64,000 bases of DNA from Pantoea sp. Ep11b. Its GTDB lineage: Bacteria; Pseudomonadota; Gammaproteobacteria; Enterobacterales; Enterobacteriaceae. Below are positions 62,759 through 64,000 of this stretch, piece by piece. The stretch's first letter is position 1. Each line of letters opens with the position of its first letter. The notes beneath the pieces are model-generated. The model did no database searches. It saw only the letters and a program-made list of their open reading frames with translations, and was not told where the DNA came from. The stretch is from positions 2,728,001 to 2,792,000 of the forward strand of contig NZ_CP160631.1 of NCBI RefSeq assembly GCF_040783975.1. Reading direction: 5' to 3'. Both the position numbers and the translations under genes were made by a program.

Positions 62759-64000
62759 TTACTCCGCTTTTAAAATCTCTTCGTGTTCGTCCAGCCATCC
62801 CTGACGCAGCTCCGGCACTGCCCGTTTCAGCCGCTCAAAATAGAGTTCGCGGGTTGGCTTATCGTAGTCCTGCCGCGCCAGCTGCGTGACGATGCGGCCA
62901 CTCTTCATGACCACAATCTCATCGCACACCGCGCGCACCGCATGCATGTCATGGCTGATGAAGATCACGGCCAGCCCCAGCTCACGGCGCAGTTCGCTGA
63001 TTAAGTCGAGCACCGCGGCGGCGACCACGGTATCCAGCGCCGAGGTGACCTCGTCGCACAGGATCAGATCCGGCTCCGCCGCCAGCGCCCGTGCCAGGTT
63101 GACACGCTGCTTCTGCCCACCCGACAGCGCCCAGGGACGCCGCCACAGGACGCTGCGCGGCAGCTGCACCAGATCCAGCAGCTGCCAGAGCCGCTGCTGC
63201 CGGGCCGCTCCGCTCAGGCCGTGAAACAGCGTCAGCGGTCGCGACAGGATCCGCTCCACGCTGTGGGCCGGGTTCAGCGCCGTGTCCGCCATCTGAAACA
63301 CATACTGAATACGCCGCAGCTCGTTATCCGGGCGTTTCTGCATATCGCCCGCGATGTAGTGGCCGTTGAAAAGAATATGCCCCTGACTCGGCGCATTCAG
63401 CCCGGCGATGGCGTGGGCCAGTGTGGTTTTGCCGGAGCCTGACTCACCAATAATGCCTATCGCCTGCCCTTTCCACAGCTGAAGATTGATCCCCGCCAGA
63501 ATAGGGATTTTTGGCTGTCCGTCGCTGCCTCGCGGGCCATATCCTGCACTGAGGTCGCGCACTTCCAGCAACGGCTGGATATCGGCCGAGTCCGGGCACC
63601 AGTTGCTGGGCCGCTCTTTCTGCCGTGCGGCCTCCATCAGCTGACGGGTGTAGTCCGCCTGCGGCGCGCCCATCAGGTGTGCGGTCGAACCATACTCCGC
63701 CATTCTGCCCCGCAGCAGCACCAGGATCCGGTCAGCCATCTGCGCCACCACGGCCAGATCGTGGCTGACATAAATCGCAGTGACGCCACGCTGCAGGACC
63801 ACGCGGCGAAACGCCTTCAGTACCTCCACCTGCGTCGTCACGTCCAGCGCGGTGGTCGGTTCGTCCAGGATCACCACGTCCGGTTCACCGATCAGCGCCA
63901 TCGCCGTCATCAGACGCTGTAACTGGCCGCCCGAGACCTGATGCGGATAGCGATCGCCGATGGTTTCCGGATCCGGCAGCGCCAGCTCACGGAACAGGCC
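62759..64000 (-). CDS. Tandem ABC ATPase of a peptide-type transporter (5' end outside window)
   Basis: Partial, 413 codons visible; the reading frame is open through 64000. The visible part begins GLFRELALPDPETIGDRYPH just before the first signature motif, HQVSGGQ, then Walker B VVILDEPTTALD. The second domain has Walker A GESGSGKTTLAHAI, Q loop YVFQMADTALNPA, signature LSGGQKQRVNLARAL and Walker B LILCDEVTSALD. Such DppD-DppF fusions (as in GsiA) power import of dipeptides, opines or glutathione-like compounds. The remaining transporter genes should lie beyond 64 kb. Confidence 0.88.
   Translation of the reverse strand, partial: GLFRELALPDPETIGDRYPHQVSGGQLQRLMTAMALIGEPDVVILDEPTTALDVTTQVEVLKAFRRVVLQRGVTAIYVSHDLAVVAQMADRILVLLRGRMAEYGSTAHLMGAPQADYTRQLMEAARQKERPSNWCPDSADIQPLLEVRDLSAGYGPRGSDGQPKIPILAGINLQLWKGQAIGIIGESGSGKTTLAHAIAGLNAPSQGHILFNGHYIAGDMQKRPDNELRRIQYVFQMADTALNPAHSVERILSRPLTLFHGLSGAARQQRLWQLLDLVQLPRSVLWRRPWALSGGQKQRVNLARALAAEPDLILCDEVTSALDTVVAAAVLDLISELRRELGLAVIFISHDMHAVRAVCDEIVVMKSGRIVTQLARQDYDKPTRELYFERLKRAVPELRQGWLDEHEEILKAE

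Noticed and set aside
1..64000. CRISPR arrays, rRNA operons, insertion sequences
   Set aside because: I saw no regularly spaced repeats, no rRNA signatures and no transposase genes or terminal inverted repeats with target duplications.

Overview
The window is from an enterobacterium of the Erwiniaceae, most likely Pantoea. The evidence is the high GC content, the mtfA / tRNA-Asn / yeeO / amn gene set (the same genes neighbour each other in Escherichia coli), a complete phn C-P lyase set, and above all a proton-pump rhodopsin with a retinal-forming oxygenase, which suits a carotenoid-making plant-surface bacterium. The genus is inferred; no rRNA is present.

Layout. 0.6-3.7 kb: a phage-type orphan, mtfA, tRNA-Asn(GUU) with its terminator, and three small envelope or stress genes (LysM, GlsB/YeaQ type, YidB type). 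3.8-6.8 kb: a decayed patch holding a frameshifted symE-like gene and the remains of a contact-dependent inhibition (CdiA/FHA) gene, whose C-terminal toxin region and putative membrane immunity protein are still open. 6.9-11.7 kb: a small unknown gene, an exported lactonase-like propeller, yeeO and amn. 11.8-14.1 kb: two tandem PAS-LuxR regulators bracketed by two copies of a ~110-bp GC-rich repeat. 14.3-18.5 kb: a purine permease (possible PurR site), an OmpR-type response regulator, and a divergent SDR/AraC pair.

18.6-22.8 kb is a sugar ABC transporter operon ending in D-lyxose isomerase, divergent from a hybrid sensor kinase (23-25.6 kb). 25.5-36.8 kb is the phosphonate locus on the minus strand: phnFGHIJKLMNP followed by phnCDEE. 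I see 11-bp-phased Pho-box-like repeats upstream of both phnF and phnC, so the locus probably forms two PhoB-controlled transcripts. 37.2-39.6 kb holds a 270-residue unknown gene and the overlapping rhodopsin-blh pair. The rhodopsin carries the D-T-G helix C triad and a helix B histidine, the signature of the proteobacterial pumps without a carboxylic proton donor.

40.3-44 kb: an MscS-type channel and a CHASE4-like GGDEF-EAL protein. 44-47.4 kb: an overlapping amidase / NCS1 permease / biuret-hydrolase-like operon for organic nitrogen. 47.8-48.6 kb: two unknown overlapping genes. 48.6-55.9 kb: an SDR, a pyruvate-oxidase-like ThDP enzyme, hydantoinase/oxoprolinase subunits B and A, and a GNAT. 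56.1-64 kb: one minus-strand catabolic block with an Lrp-type regulator, a GabT-like aminotransferase, an M20 amidohydrolase, a GhrA-like reductase, a GNAT, a DadA-like oxidase and a tandem-ATPase peptide-type ABC protein cut by the window end. The second half of the window is thus dominated by scavenging of phosphorus, nitrogen, sugars and light energy. All functions are read from sequence and family knowledge; no database search was run.
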